Assembly: GCA_009744235.1 (NCBI GenBank)
Contig: WPHV01000005.1
Location: forward strand, 393,036-457,035
Source of the DNA: Gillisella vitis
Lineage (GTDB): Bacteria > Pseudomonadota > Alphaproteobacteria > Rhizobiales > Rhizobiaceae
Length of the DNA: 64,000 nt
Reading direction: 5' to 3'
Of this stretch, positions 17,112 through 26,620 are shown in pieces (position 1 is the first letter of the stretch; each line of letters begins with the position of its first letter). The notes beneath the pieces are model-generated. The model was not told the DNA's origin. It did no database searches and saw nothing but the letters and a program-made list of their open reading frames with translations. Position numbers and translations under genes: made by a program.

Positions 17112-17882
17112 ATGCGCATTGCTCTTTTGTCCGACATCCACGGCAATGCCCAGGCCCTTGATGCGGTCTTGCAGGCGACGGCGCAGGCCGGTGCCGAACG
17201 CATCGTCATTCTCGGCGATATCGTCGGTTATGGCGGCGATCCTGGCCGCTGCGTCGACAAGGTCCGCGCTTTGCAGCAGCAAGGCGCCTTGGTGGTGCGG
17301 GGCAATCACGACCAGGCGGTAAGCGATCCCGCCATTTCCCTCAATGACACGGCCCGCGCCGCCATTCACTGGACGCGGCAAGTCCTCAGCGAAGAACAGC
17401 GCGCCTTTCTCGCCAATCTACCGATGATGCTGCGGGATGAAGACCGGCTCTATGTCCATGCCGAAGCCACCTCACCCTCGGCCTTTCACTATGTGACCGA
17501 TACGGACGCGGCAGCGCAGCATTTTGCCGCCTGTACGGCGCGGCTGAGTTTTTGCGGCCATGTCCATCGCCCGACGCTTTATGCGCTGGCTTCCTATGGT
17601 CAAACCACCGATGGCCCTCCACCTCAAGGCAAGATCACCACTTTCGTTCCCCATTCGCAAACGGACATTCCGCTTCTGGCGCAGCGGCGCTGGCTCGGCG
17701 TGATCGGCTCGGTGGGCCAACCGCGCGACGGCGATCCGGCGGCGGCCTTCGGCCTGCTCGACACCACAAAGAGCACGCTGACCTTCCTGCGGGTCAACTA
17801 TGACATCGACGGCGCAGCGGCGGCCATCCGTGCTGCGGGCCTAACGGAAACGCTTGCCACACGGCTTTACAGGGGACGATGA
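17112..17882 (+). CDS. Metallophosphoesterase (calcineurin-like)
   Basis: This 256-residue protein carries the full binuclear-metal set: D8/H10 in SDIHGN, D36 in GDIVGYGG, N65/H66 in GNHD, and the C-terminal H150/H152 in GHVHRP. Substrates in the family range from phosphoproteins to nucleotides. The ATG at 17112 follows GGGGAGGG; an upstream frame from 17007 overlaps a terminator and is rejected. The next gene, a Ser/Thr kinase fusion, starts 1 base after this stop, so the pair looks like a kinase with its phosphatase; that pairing is inference. Confidence 0.88.
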   Translation: MRIALLSDIHGNAQALDAVLQATAQAGAERIVILGDIVGYGGDPGRCVDKVRALQQQGALVVRGNHDQAVSDPAISLNDTARAAIHWTRQVLSEEQRAFLANLPMMLRDEDRLYVHAEATSPSAFHYVTDTDAAAQHFAACTARLSFCGHVHRPTLYALASYGQTTDGPPPQGKITTFVPHSQTDIPLLAQRRWLGVIGSVGQPRDGDPAAAFGLLDTTKSTLTFLRVNYDIDGAAAAIRAAGLTETLATRLYRGR

Positions 17883-17883
17883 C

Positions 17884-19296
17884 ATGGCCCGCAACCGCCT
17901 TGAACCCGGCAGCGTGATCGATGGTTTTACCGTGGTGGAGCAGGCGCACAAGGGCGGCATGGCGCGGCTCTATGCCGTAACCCACCCCGATTATTTTTTC
18001 CCGCTGCTGATGAAAGTGCCGGAAATGGGCGGCGGCATCGACCCGGCGATGATTGTCGGCTTTGAAATGGAGCAGATGATCCTGCCGCGTATTTCCGGCC
18101 CGCATGTGCCTCGTTTTGTTGCCAATGGCGATTTCACCCATCTGCCTTACATGGTGTTTGAAAGGCTGCCGGGCAAATCGCTCTATCCATTGCTGGACAG
18201 CCTGCCGCTCAGCGCAGATGAGGTGGCAAGGATGGGTGAGCGGATCGCCACGGCGCTTGCCGACCTGCATCGCCAGCATGTGGTGCATCTGGACATCAAG
18301 CCCTCGAATATCCTGTTTCGTGACAGCGGCGAGGCGGTACTGGTGGATTTCGGCCTGGCGCGCCATCTGGATCTGCCGGATCTGGTGAACGAGGAATTTC
18401 GCCTGCCCTATGGCACCGCCCCCTATATGGCGCCCGAACAGATCCTGGGCATTCGCTCGGATTTTCGCTCCGACCTGTTTGCACTGGGCGTGCTGATGTA
18501 TTTCTTTGCCACCGGAAAACGCCCCTTTGGCGATCCGCAGCGGCTGAAGGGATTGAAGCGTCGGCTGTGGCGCGATCCGGTGCCGCCACGAGCGCTGAAC
18601 CCGGCGATCTCTCCCGCATTTCAGGAGGTTATCCTGCGCTGCCTGGAGGTAAACCCGGCAAGGAGGACGCCGACCGCGGCCCAACTGGCGCTGGACCTGA
18701 AGGACCTGCCGGCAGTTCCCCTGACGGCGCGGGCTGACAAGCTGAAGCAGGATGGGCTGGCGGAGGTTTTGAAACGTCGCTTCAACCCCGACCCGATCGA
18801 ATTGCTGAAACCGCAAACCGCTACGGCGGCCCTGGCCAATGCACCGATCATCGTCGTCGCCCTCGACCTTGGCGAAACCTCGATGGAGCTGACGGAAGCC
18901 ATGCGGTTGACGGTGTCGCGCATCATGGCGCGCTCGCCCGGCGCACGGCTTGCCTGCCTGAATATTTTGAAAATCGCCCGGCTCAACCTGGACAATGACC
19001 TGGACGACGAGGGCAATAACAAGCATGTCGCCCGCCTTGGCAAGCTGCGGCAATGGGCAGCGCCGTTGAAGGACCAGCCGCAAATTACCTGCCATGTGCT
19101 GGAAAGCACCTCACCCGCCAATGCCATCCTGGATTATGCCCGCGACAACAGTGTCGACCATATCGTCATGGGTGCTCGCGCCAATTCACCAAAGCGCGCC
19201 CTGCTCGGCAGCGTATCGGCGGAAGTTGCCTCGAAAGCCCCGTGTACGGTTACGGTGGTGCGCGTGCGGGAGACTGCGCATAATGGTAAGAAATAA
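17884..19296 (+). CDS. Ser/Thr protein kinase fused to universal stress protein domain
   Basis: The protein has 470 residues. The N-terminal Hanks-type kinase has the ATP Lys44, a catalytic loop HLDIKPSN (135-142, Asp137; HLD instead of HRD), DFG at 155-157 and APEQ in the activation segment. A linker leads to a UspA domain (about 320-462) with the nucleotide-binding pattern from G430 to G442-S443. There is no membrane segment, so it is cytoplasmic, unlike PknB-type receptors. It probably couples stress or ATP/AMP sensing by the Usp domain to protein phosphorylation. It is co-translated with the metallophosphoesterase. Confidence 0.9.
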   Translation: MARNRLEPGSVIDGFTVVEQAHKGGMARLYAVTHPDYFFPLLMKVPEMGGGIDPAMIVGFEMEQMILPRISGPHVPRFVANGDFTHLPYMVFERLPGKSLYPLLDSLPLSADEVARMGERIATALADLHRQHVVHLDIKPSNILFRDSGEAVLVDFGLARHLDLPDLVNEEFRLPYGTAPYMAPEQILGIRSDFRSDLFALGVLMYFFATGKRPFGDPQRLKGLKRRLWRDPVPPRALNPAISPAFQEVILRCLEVNPARRTPTAAQLALDLKDLPAVPLTARADKLKQDGLAEVLKRRFNPDPIELLKPQTATAALANAPIIVVALDLGETSMELTEAMRLTVSRIMARSPGARLACLNILKIARLNLDNDLDDEGNNKHVARLGKLRQWAAPLKDQPQITCHVLESTSPANAILDYARDNSVDHIVMGARANSPKRALLGSVSAEVASKAPCTVTVVRVRETAHNGKK

Positions 19297-19313
19297 CTTA
19301 CATTTATAGGTTT

Positions 19314-20072
19314 TCAGGCGAACAGGCCGCTGAAGCGCACCGAATAGATCCGTTCGCGGCCAAGAAGATGCGCGACCAGCGTCTCCCTTGCGAAAAGCCC
19401 TGTGAACGCCTTGTGCTTCAGATCCAGCCCGCCCGTCGTCACCCCGAAAGCCGGCATGATCAGCCGGTCGCCATCGGCGGCAAAACAGGCGCGGCGCACG
19501 GATTTCTCCCGCCGGCGCACGGTGGCTGACGGGTGAAGATGGCCGGCAATCTCGCCTCTGGCGCTTTCACCGATTTGCGGTTCATGGCGAAACACCAATC
19601 CGCCATAGGAAATTTCATCGGCCACCATGCCAGCCAAGTTTTCGACCCCATCAGGATCATGATTGCCGGTAATCCAGATCCATTCGCGGCCTCGTGACAT
19701 CTGCTCAATTGTCTGCCGGAACGGTTCCGGCATCAGCACTGAGCCCAACCGGTCATGAAACGTGTCACCCAGACTGACAACGATGGCCGGATCGAAACGG
19801 GCAATCACCGCTTGCAGTTTTTTCAATGTCGCAATGGTATCATAGGGCGGCAGAAGCTGGCCACGCCGCGCAAAGGCCGCACCCTTTTCCAGATGCAGGT
19901 CGGAGATGACGAGCAACCGTGACGCTGGCAGAAACAGCGCGCCGGACAGGTCGCAGATAGCATCGACACCGCAGATCTCGATCTCGGCGGTGAGGTCCAT
20001 CCTGTCCGGGCGCATTATAGAAGCCGTCGTCAATCCAATCATATCTGGCCCGTCATATCCTGACCATTCCAT
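19314..20072 (-). CDS. pdeM: Ligase-associated DNA damage response endonuclease
   Basis: This 252-residue calcineurin-fold protein has SDLHLEKG, GDTFHD, GNHD and GHLHP in the PdeM arrangement. In other bacteria it is encoded with a DEXH helicase, an exonuclease and an ATP-dependent DNA ligase. Here only the helicase is adjacent: the ATG at 20072 lies just past the helicase stop at 20074. Later ATGs at 20015 and 20000 are possible starts. It converges on the kinase-Usp gene with 17 bp between. Confidence 0.87.
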   Translation of the reverse strand: MEWSGYDGPDMIGLTTASIMRPDRMDLTAEIEICGVDAICDLSGALFLPASRLLVISDLHLEKGAAFARRGQLLPPYDTIATLKKLQAVIARFDPAIVVSLGDTFHDRLGSVLMPEPFRQTIEQMSRGREWIWITGNHDPDGVENLAGMVADEISYGGLVFRHEPQIGESARGEIAGHLHPSATVRRREKSVRRACFAADGDRLIMPAFGVTTGGLDLKHKAFTGLFARETLVAHLLGRERIYSVRFSGLFA

Positions 20073-20073
20073 T

Positions 20074-22581
20074 TTATCCCATCGCTTCAGCGATGAGATC
20101 TTCCGCCGCTTCCGCCAGCACATCTTCCTGGGCTTCGCCGACCACCGTTTCCCGACCGATCTCCAGCATGACCGGCACGGCCAGCGGCGAGACATGGTCC
20201 AGTGCCTTGTGGAGAATATGGCCGTTTACTCGCTTTAGCATATCGCCAAGCCGGGCAATGTCCAAAAGACCGTTTGCCGCATCGGCGCGGGTCGCCTGCA
20301 GCAGGATATGATCGGGCTCATGGGCGCGCAGCACATCATAGATCAGGTCTGCTGAGACCGTCACCTGCCTGCCGGATTTTTCCTTGCCGGGATGGCGCTT
20401 TTCAATCAACCCGGCAATCACCGCGCAGGTGCGGAAGGTGCGCTTCAGCATGTAGGAGGAGTCCAGCCAGGCCTCCAGATCGTCGCCCAGCATGTCTTCC
20501 TCGAACAGGTCAGCCAGCGAAAGCTTGCCCGTGGACACCATCCAGCCGAGATCCTCCAGCCCCCAGATCGCCAGGGCGTAATCCGTTGCCACAAAGCCAA
20601 GCGGCTTGGCCCGCCACCGTTCCAGCCGCCGCGTCAGCAGCATGCCCAGCGTCTGATGGGCCAGCCGCCCCTCAAACGGATAAAGCACCATGTAGAAGCG
20701 CTTGCCGCGTGGGAAAGTCTCAACCAGCAGGTCGCCCCGCTTCGGCAGCACGGATTTGACTTTCTGGATGTCCAGCCAGTCACGCACCTGATCCGGCAGG
20801 CTGGCGCGGCGGGCGGGATCGTCCAGCATGGCTCGCACCTGATCGGCAAGATAGGTCGAGAGCGGAAATTTTCCGCCCGCATAGGCGGGAATTTTCGGGT
20901 CCTGCGAAAAAGCATTGGACACCAGGCATTCGCTTTCGCGCAGGCCTTCAAACCGCAAGACCTTGCCGGAAAACAGGAATGTGTCGCCCGGCGACAGTTG
21001 CTCGACGAAATACTCCTCGACCTTGCCAAGGGTCATGCCGCCTCGCCCGATGGAGCCAAGGTGATTCCGCTTGACGAGCCGGACATTCAGCATCGGCTCC
21101 TCCACAATCGTGCCGAGATTGAGCCTGTATTGCTGCGCCACCGCTGGATTGGAAATCCGCCAGCGTCCTTCTGCCGTCTTGCGGATGCGGGCATAGCGGT
21201 CATAGGTCTTCAGCGCATAACCGCCTGTGGCGACAAAATCGACAATCCGCCCAAACGTGTCTCGCGACAAAGAAGCGTAAGGCATGGCTGACGTTACTTC
21301 ATGATAAAGATCGTCCGCATCAAAAGGTGCGGCACAGGCCATGCCCAACACATGCTGGGCCAGCACATCCAGCGGCCCCTCGCCCACCGATTGGGTGTCC
21401 TGCGCACCGAGATAGTTGGCATCCAGCGCCGCCTGGCATTCCATCACCTCGAAGCGGTTGGCGGGAACCAGAATGGCGCGGCTCGGCTCATCCATGCGGT
21501 GATTGGCCCGGCCAATCCGCTGGGCCAATCGGCTGGCACCCTTCGGCGCGCCGATATGGATGACAAGATCGACCTCACCCCAGTCGATGCCGAGATCCAA
21601 CGTCGAGGTGGCGACCACGGCACGCAGCCGGTTGGCGGCCATCGCCTCTTCCACCTTGCGGCGCTGGCCGACATCCAGCGAGCCGTGATGCAGGGCAATC
21701 GGCAAGCTGTCGTCATTGACCGTCCACAATTCCTGAAACAGCATTTCCGCCTGGGAACGGGTATTGACGAAGATGATCGTCATCGCAAACTGTTTCAGCA
21801 CCGCATAGATATCAGGAATGGCGTAACGGGCCGAATGGCCGGACCAGGGAATGCGCTCCTGCGTGTTCAAAATGGTAATGTTCGGCCTCGCCCCGCCAGC
21901 CACCGTCACCAGCCCAGCCAAGGCCGCTTCCCCCGGCTTTTGCGCCACCAGCCAGCGCTGCAGCTCCGGCGGATCGGCAACGGTGGCAGAAAGGCCGATG
22001 GTTTGAAGTCCAGGCGCCAAGATCCGCAGCCGGGCCAGCCCCAGCGCCAGAAGATGGCCACGCTTGGAGGTAACGAGCGAATGCAATTCGTCGAAGATCA
22101 CATAGCGCAGGTCCCTGAAGAAGCGGGGCGCTTCGCCATTGGCGATCAGCAAAGCCAGCTGTTCCGGCGTGGTCAGCAAAATATCCGGCGGATTGAGCTT
22201 CTGGCGCGCCCGCTTGGCCTGCGGCGTATCGCCGGTGCGGGTCTCGATGGTAACAGGCAGGCGCATTTCCTCGACCGGCTTGACCAGATTCCGCTCGATA
22301 TCGACTGCCAGCGCCTTTAGCGGCGAAATATAGAGCGTGTGAATGCCGGTAAAGGCCTCTCCCGGCCGCTTTCGCCCGCGCCGGGTCAGATCGACCAGCG
22401 AGGGCAGAAACCCGGCAAGGGTCTTGCCGGCCCCGGTCGGGGCAATCAGCAGTGTGCTTTCCCCCTGCCCGGCCCGCGCCAGCAGGTCCAACTGATGCGC
22501 ACGCGGCTGCCAACCCTTCTTTGCAAACCAATGCTCGAAGGATTGAGGCAGAAGAGAAAGCGTGGATTCCGGCTCAGACAC
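20074..22581 (-). CDS. Ligase-associated DEXH-box helicase (Lhr core family)
   Basis: The protein has 835 residues and two RecA-like helicase domains. Motif I is APTGAGKT (47-54) and motif II is DELH (164-167), followed by the winged-helix and Lhr-type C-terminal core. It should unwind nucleic acid with 3'-5' polarity in a DNA-damage response with PdeM. A GTG at 22581 is the start; the upstream Shine-Dalgarno is weak. The ligase and exonuclease partners usually found with this pair are not in the window. Confidence 0.9.
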   Translation of the reverse strand: MSEPESTLSLLPQSFEHWFAKKGWQPRAHQLDLLARAGQGESTLLIAPTGAGKTLAGFLPSLVDLTRRGRKRPGEAFTGIHTLYISPLKALAVDIERNLVKPVEEMRLPVTIETRTGDTPQAKRARQKLNPPDILLTTPEQLALLIANGEAPRFFRDLRYVIFDELHSLVTSKRGHLLALGLARLRILAPGLQTIGLSATVADPPELQRWLVAQKPGEAALAGLVTVAGGARPNITILNTQERIPWSGHSARYAIPDIYAVLKQFAMTIIFVNTRSQAEMLFQELWTVNDDSLPIALHHGSLDVGQRRKVEEAMAANRLRAVVATSTLDLGIDWGEVDLVIHIGAPKGASRLAQRIGRANHRMDEPSRAILVPANRFEVMECQAALDANYLGAQDTQSVGEGPLDVLAQHVLGMACAAPFDADDLYHEVTSAMPYASLSRDTFGRIVDFVATGGYALKTYDRYARIRKTAEGRWRISNPAVAQQYRLNLGTIVEEPMLNVRLVKRNHLGSIGRGGMTLGKVEEYFVEQLSPGDTFLFSGKVLRFEGLRESECLVSNAFSQDPKIPAYAGGKFPLSTYLADQVRAMLDDPARRASLPDQVRDWLDIQKVKSVLPKRGDLLVETFPRGKRFYMVLYPFEGRLAHQTLGMLLTRRLERWRAKPLGFVATDYALAIWGLEDLGWMVSTGKLSLADLFEEDMLGDDLEAWLDSSYMLKRTFRTCAVIAGLIEKRHPGKEKSGRQVTVSADLIYDVLRAHEPDHILLQATRADAANGLLDIARLGDMLKRVNGHILHKALDHVSPLAVPVMLEIGRETVVGEAQEDVLAEAAEDLIAEAMG

Positions 22582-22652
22582 AGAGATAAAATAGGTGAAA
22601 CCGGATTAAATAGAAGCGGTCCCCGACTATTTTGAGCATATAAACCCAGGCT

Positions 22653-23423
22653 TTATTGCATCGCCGCGTCCAGCTTGGCCTTCCAGTCGCCGTTTTCCAG
22701 CGCCTTTGCCATGAAGCTGTCCACCGCAGCCTTGAAGCCTGAGTCCTTGCGCAGCAGATAGGCATTTTCAAAATGGGTGAAGGGTTCCTTGACGGCAGCC
22801 GGGCAAAGCACGCCGGGATGCAGCTTGGATTGCAGGTCCACTTCCACGCCATCGGTCACCATCACATCCGCCTTGTTGGCGGCAATCTGGTCAAAAATCA
22901 CCTTATTGTCGGGAAACACCTCGATAGGTGCCTTGGTGAAATGCTCATGGGCAAATTTGTCGTTGGTGCCGCCGGGATTGACGATGACGCGCACCGACGG
23001 CTGATCGATCGCTTCCAGCGTCACCAGCCTGTCCTTGTCCTCGCAGCGGACGATCGGCCGTTTGCCATCCTTGACATTCGAAAGCGAGAAATCGCCCACC
23101 TCGGCGCGGGCCGGATTAACGGTAATACCGCCCAACACCATATCGAACTTTCCGGCTTTGAAATCCTCCAGCATGGTTTTCCAGGTGGTCATCACAAATT
23201 CCGGCTTGACGCCGAGATCGGTGGCCAGCGCCTTGCCCATGGAAATATCGGCTCCGACCAGTTCACCGTCGCCACCCTTGTAGCTGAAGGGTTTATAGTC
23301 CCCTGTCGTGCCAATGCGGATCACGCCCGCCTGCTTGATCACCGCCAGCGTGCCATCCTCGGCCTGGGCAAGAGAGGTTGTCAAAAGCAAAGCTGTGACC
23401 AGAGCGGTGCGGAAAAACGTCAT
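22653..23423 (-). CDS. PheC-like periplasmic dehydratase / family 3 solute-binding protein
   Basis: The protein has 256 residues with a signal peptide ending at LAQA-E (about residue 21). The mature part starts with GVIRIGTTGDYKPFSYKG, a stretch typical of periplasmic cyclohexadienyl dehydratase (PheC), and later shows VMVTDGVEVDLQ near the place where PheC has its catalytic Glu. It may convert prephenate or arogenate in the periplasm. The same fold serves amino-acid ABC binding proteins, but no transporter genes are next to it, which favours the enzyme. AAAGAGA precedes the start. Confidence 0.78.
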   Translation of the reverse strand: MTFFRTALVTALLLTTSLAQAEDGTLAVIKQAGVIRIGTTGDYKPFSYKGGDGELVGADISMGKALATDLGVKPEFVMTTWKTMLEDFKAGKFDMVLGGITVNPARAEVGDFSLSNVKDGKRPIVRCEDKDRLVTLEAIDQPSVRVIVNPGGTNDKFAHEHFTKAPIEVFPDNKVIFDQIAANKADVMVTDGVEVDLQSKLHPGVLCPAAVKEPFTHFENAYLLRKDSGFKAAVDSFMAKALENGDWKAKLDAAMQ

Positions 23424-23522
23424 TATCTGTCTCTTTCTTGAGCATCAATCAGGGCGGGGGCCGAATTCAGCCCATTGGCATCTGAGCAGCAATTTTCATT
23501 CCAAATGACAAGACCCTCCAGC

Positions 23523-24170
23523 CTACATGGCGATATAGCGGTCCTTGCGGTGGTTGATCGCCAACGTCAGATTGACAACCACTGCCCCAATGATCGAGCA
23601 GGCAATGATGCCGGGCGTCGCCACGAAGAACGAGCCAATCAGCACCATGCCGTCAAAGCAAAGCTGCACAAGCCCGGCCCGCCAACCATAGCGATCCTGA
23701 AGATACAGCGCCAGGATACCGAAGCCGCCAAGGCTTGCCTGATGGCGAAACAGCACCAGCATGCCAGTTCCCACCAGAAGCCCGCCAAAGATGGCCGCGA
23801 CCAGCGGGTCCAGCAGGGAAAAGCCGATGAATTTCGGCAGGACGGCGCTGAGCACCGAGGTCAGCAACACGGCGATGAAGGTTTTTGCCGTGAACGCCAG
23901 ACCCATCCGCCGGAACGCGAAATAGTAAAAGGGTAGGTTGATGGCAAAGAAGATCGGCCCAAACCCCACAGCCGAAACATAATGCAGCAGGAAGGCGACA
24001 CCCGCCGTGCCGCCGGAAAGCAATTTGGCATTGGACAGCAGGACCACGCCCAGCGCCGCCAGCATGCTGCCCGCCAGCAAGCCCTGCACATCGTCCAGCA
24101 TGGAATGCTGTTCAGGACTTGAGGCGATGGGCTTGCGGGACTTGCCTGCCTGTTTGTCTGCTGCCGCCAT
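23523..24170 (-). CDS. YitT family membrane protein (paralogue 1)
   Basis: This 215-residue protein has about five to six hydrophobic helices and family motifs: a SGGTAGVAFLLHY block, LPFYYFAFRRMG, FRHQASLGGFGILALYLQDR and a C-terminal INHRKDRYIAM. The function of YitT proteins is not established. A second copy lies at 46562-47200 with the same motif order and the same (N)HR-DRYIA end. This copy has a longer charged N-terminus of about 25 residues. Confidence 0.85.
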   Translation of the reverse strand: MAAADKQAGKSRKPIASSPEQHSMLDDVQGLLAGSMLAALGVVLLSNAKLLSGGTAGVAFLLHYVSAVGFGPIFFAINLPFYYFAFRRMGLAFTAKTFIAVLLTSVLSAVLPKFIGFSLLDPLVAAIFGGLLVGTGMLVLFRHQASLGGFGILALYLQDRYGWRAGLVQLCFDGMVLIGSFFVATPGIIACSIIGAVVVNLTLAINHRKDRYIAM

Positions 24171-24452
24171 GAACCTGTCCTGCCTTTGCCGCCACCTGGG
24201 GATGTTTATCCGTAGACCTGCGGGCCGGGGTCCTCAAGCGCTGAGGCGCGACATCGCCAAGGTTATCCCCGGTCGCCGGAGACCGTGTTCGAGATCGACG
24301 CATCAATATACATATCTTCGAAATTACAAATTAACGATCATCTTCTACTCTCTGGCCTATGAAACAGGCTCGGCGAGATTTCTTGCTTTTCCTGCAATGC
24401 ATTGAAAACCAAGTCTCGAAGATGCTGACGCTTCCTTCGACTTAAAGATATC
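24171..24452. other. Gap between YitT gene and diguanylate cyclase
   Basis: This divergent intergenic region contains no convincing gene. It becomes AT-rich from about 24300 and should hold both promoters. A 13-bp inverted repeat follows at 24453. Confidence 0.4.
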
Positions 24453-24491
24453 GAAAATATCTCAAACGCGTCAGAGGCTTGAGATATTTTC
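24453..24491. promoter_or_regulatory. 13-bp inverted repeat before diguanylate cyclase
   Basis: GAAAATATCTCAA (24453-24465) and TTGAGATATTTTC (24479-24491) are perfect inverted copies separated by 13 bases. It may be an operator or an mRNA hairpin. Its right arm would include a possible TTG start at 24479, which argues for the later ATG at 24560. Confidence 0.6.
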
Positions 24492-24559
24492 AAAAGGAAT
24501 ACGAACTGCCATTTTCAATGACACTTCGTATAAAGGCCGTGGAGGAGACGCCGGAACAG

Positions 24560-26509
24560 ATGAACACGACCATGACGCTTATTCTGGTCAATAGTGCCCT
24601 TGTCACGCTGTTTTCCATCGTTTCATGCAGGCTGGCCGGTTGGCTGGAACAGCAGAACCCTGCCTATAGGCCAATCGGGCTTGGCATTGCTGGCGGCGTC
24701 ACAGCCATCGTCGCCATGCAATTTCCGATAACGATCGTACCGGGTCTTTTCATGGACCTTCGCAGCAGTGCTATTGCGGTCTGCGGACTGATGGGTGGTC
24801 CGGTTTGTGCGATTTTTGCAGCGGGCATTGCCATAACCTGGCGCGTTCTGGAAGGTGGGATCGGCGCTGGGGCAGGAGCCCTTTCTATTTTACTGGCTGC
24901 AGGCGCGGGTGTTTGGGCAGGTTGGCGCGATGAACAGGCAATCTTGAGCCTGCGGCGCATCGCAGCCATGGGCCTTGGTCTCACCATCCTGCCGCAGATA
25001 ACACTCTTGGTCCTTCCGCCTGAAACATGGCCAGCGGTGTTTGCCGTCCTGCCAGTGCTTTTGCCCATGCAATGTCTGGCTGCTCTGCTGGCAGCGGCTG
25101 TGATCAGAAGTGAGACATTGCAACGCGCTCGATTGCAGGAAGCAAAACTTTACCGGACCGTTATCGAGAGCATGCCGGAAATCCTGACGGCCAAGGATCT
25201 AGAAGGCCGCTTCATCCTGACCAATCCCGCCACGGCCAAGGCCCTTGGCCTGGACGACCCCGCACAGATGATTGGCAAGACCGATGCGGATTTTTATTCC
25301 TCCGAGCTTGCCGCCCGCTACCGCGCTGACGAAGAGGCTGTCTTTGCCGAGGGCAAGCCTGTCCATATCGAGCAGAGCTATGAAACGCCTGCTGGTGCCA
25401 AGGGCTGGTATTCAACCCTGAAATATCCGATCTGCGACCAGAGGACCGGCGAGATCATCGCTCTCGCCACCCATAGCCGCGACATCAGCAAGCAGAAGGA
25501 ACTGGAGCAGCAATTGGCCGAGAGCCGCCAGCAATTGGCCGATGCTCTGGCCAATATGGCCGATGGTCTCGTGATGTTCGACCGACAGGGAAAGTTGGTC
25601 TACTGCAATGAACGCTATCGCTCCATGTTTTCCAAAACCGCCGATATCAGGGTGCCTGGCGCTGATCTGCACGACATCATCGTCGCTTCGCGCGCCCGTG
25701 GCGAAGAGACGACACCTCGCGACAGCGACCCCATCCCGCCAGAACAAACGTTGGATAGTCTGCCTGCTTTGCCGCTGGTGCCGGGCAAGCGCGAAATCAC
25801 CCTCTGGGACGGACGAAGCCTCGAAGCTCAAACAAGAAGCGTCGGCGGCGGCGGTTCACTGATCGTCTTCACGGATATTACCAGGGCAAAACAGGCAGAA
25901 GGCTTGCTGCGCCACACCAATCGCGCCCTTGAAAAAGCGGCCTTTACCGATGGGCTTACCGGGCTTTACAACCGTCGCGCCTTTGATGTGCAACTTCGGC
26001 AAGAATTTGCACGGTCCCAGCGCACCGGGTCTGGCGTCAGCCTTTTGATGATCGATATCGACCATTTTAAACTGTTTAACGACCGTTACGGACACCAGGC
26101 GGGGGACCAATGCCTGCGCCAGATCGCCACGACGTTGCGTTCTGTCGCGAAACGCAGCACCGATATCGCAGCCCGCTATGGCGGCGAGGAAATGGCGCTC
26201 ATTCTCTCCGACACCGATCTTGGCGGAGGCTCCACTGTGGCAGAATACTATTGCCAGGCAGTCCGCGACCTGCATATTCCCCATGGCGATAGCGAAAAGG
26301 GTATCGTCACCATCAGCATCGGCGTGGCAGCGGTTCCATCCGACGATATCCACTCCAGCGACGAGCTGGTGGCAAGCGCCGACGCAGCGCTTTATCAGGC
26401 AAAACACAGTGGCCGCGACCAGTATTTCACCGCCAGCCATGCTCCCGCCCTGGACACGGTCCCGCAAAACCGCAAACCGGCTTTGGCAATCGGCAATGCC
26501 TTAAAATAA
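24560..26509 (+). CDS. Membrane diguanylate cyclase with PAS domains (GGDEF)
   Basis: The protein has 649 residues from the chosen ATG. An N-terminal domain of about six helices resembles the 5TM (LytS-type) sensor module, including VPGLFMDLRSSAIAVCGLMGG. Two PAS-type domains and a short coiled coil lead into the GGDEF domain. The active site is GGEEM (541-545) with Met in place of Phe, and an RxxD inhibitory site (RSTD, 532-535) lies five residues before it. It should make cyclic di-GMP with product inhibition. GGAGGAG lies 12 bases before 24560; a TTG at 24479 would add 27 residues. Confidence 0.9.
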   Translation: MNTTMTLILVNSALVTLFSIVSCRLAGWLEQQNPAYRPIGLGIAGGVTAIVAMQFPITIVPGLFMDLRSSAIAVCGLMGGPVCAIFAAGIAITWRVLEGGIGAGAGALSILLAAGAGVWAGWRDEQAILSLRRIAAMGLGLTILPQITLLVLPPETWPAVFAVLPVLLPMQCLAALLAAAVIRSETLQRARLQEAKLYRTVIESMPEILTAKDLEGRFILTNPATAKALGLDDPAQMIGKTDADFYSSELAARYRADEEAVFAEGKPVHIEQSYETPAGAKGWYSTLKYPICDQRTGEIIALATHSRDISKQKELEQQLAESRQQLADALANMADGLVMFDRQGKLVYCNERYRSMFSKTADIRVPGADLHDIIVASRARGEETTPRDSDPIPPEQTLDSLPALPLVPGKREITLWDGRSLEAQTRSVGGGGSLIVFTDITRAKQAEGLLRHTNRALEKAAFTDGLTGLYNRRAFDVQLRQEFARSQRTGSGVSLLMIDIDHFKLFNDRYGHQAGDQCLRQIATTLRSVAKRSTDIAARYGGEEMALILSDTDLGGGSTVAEYYCQAVRDLHIPHGDSEKGIVTISIGVAAVPSDDIHSSDELVASADAALYQAKHSGRDQYFTASHAPALDTVPQNRKPALAIGNALK

Positions 26510-26585
26510 TCGAAAATGCATCTCCGCACCCCGGTGAAAAGCCGAGGCGCCATTCTGCATAGTGTTTCGAATGAACGTCATGGCG

Positions 26586-26620
26586 GATGTCAGGATCAGT
26601 TTGAACCTGACTGGCTCTCA
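26586..26620. repeat. Degenerate RIME-like half element
   Basis: The bases around CAGTTTGAACCTGACTGGCTCT match the second palindrome of the RIME-like repeats with several changes. It abuts the 3' end of the phytase-like gene. Confidence 0.45.
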
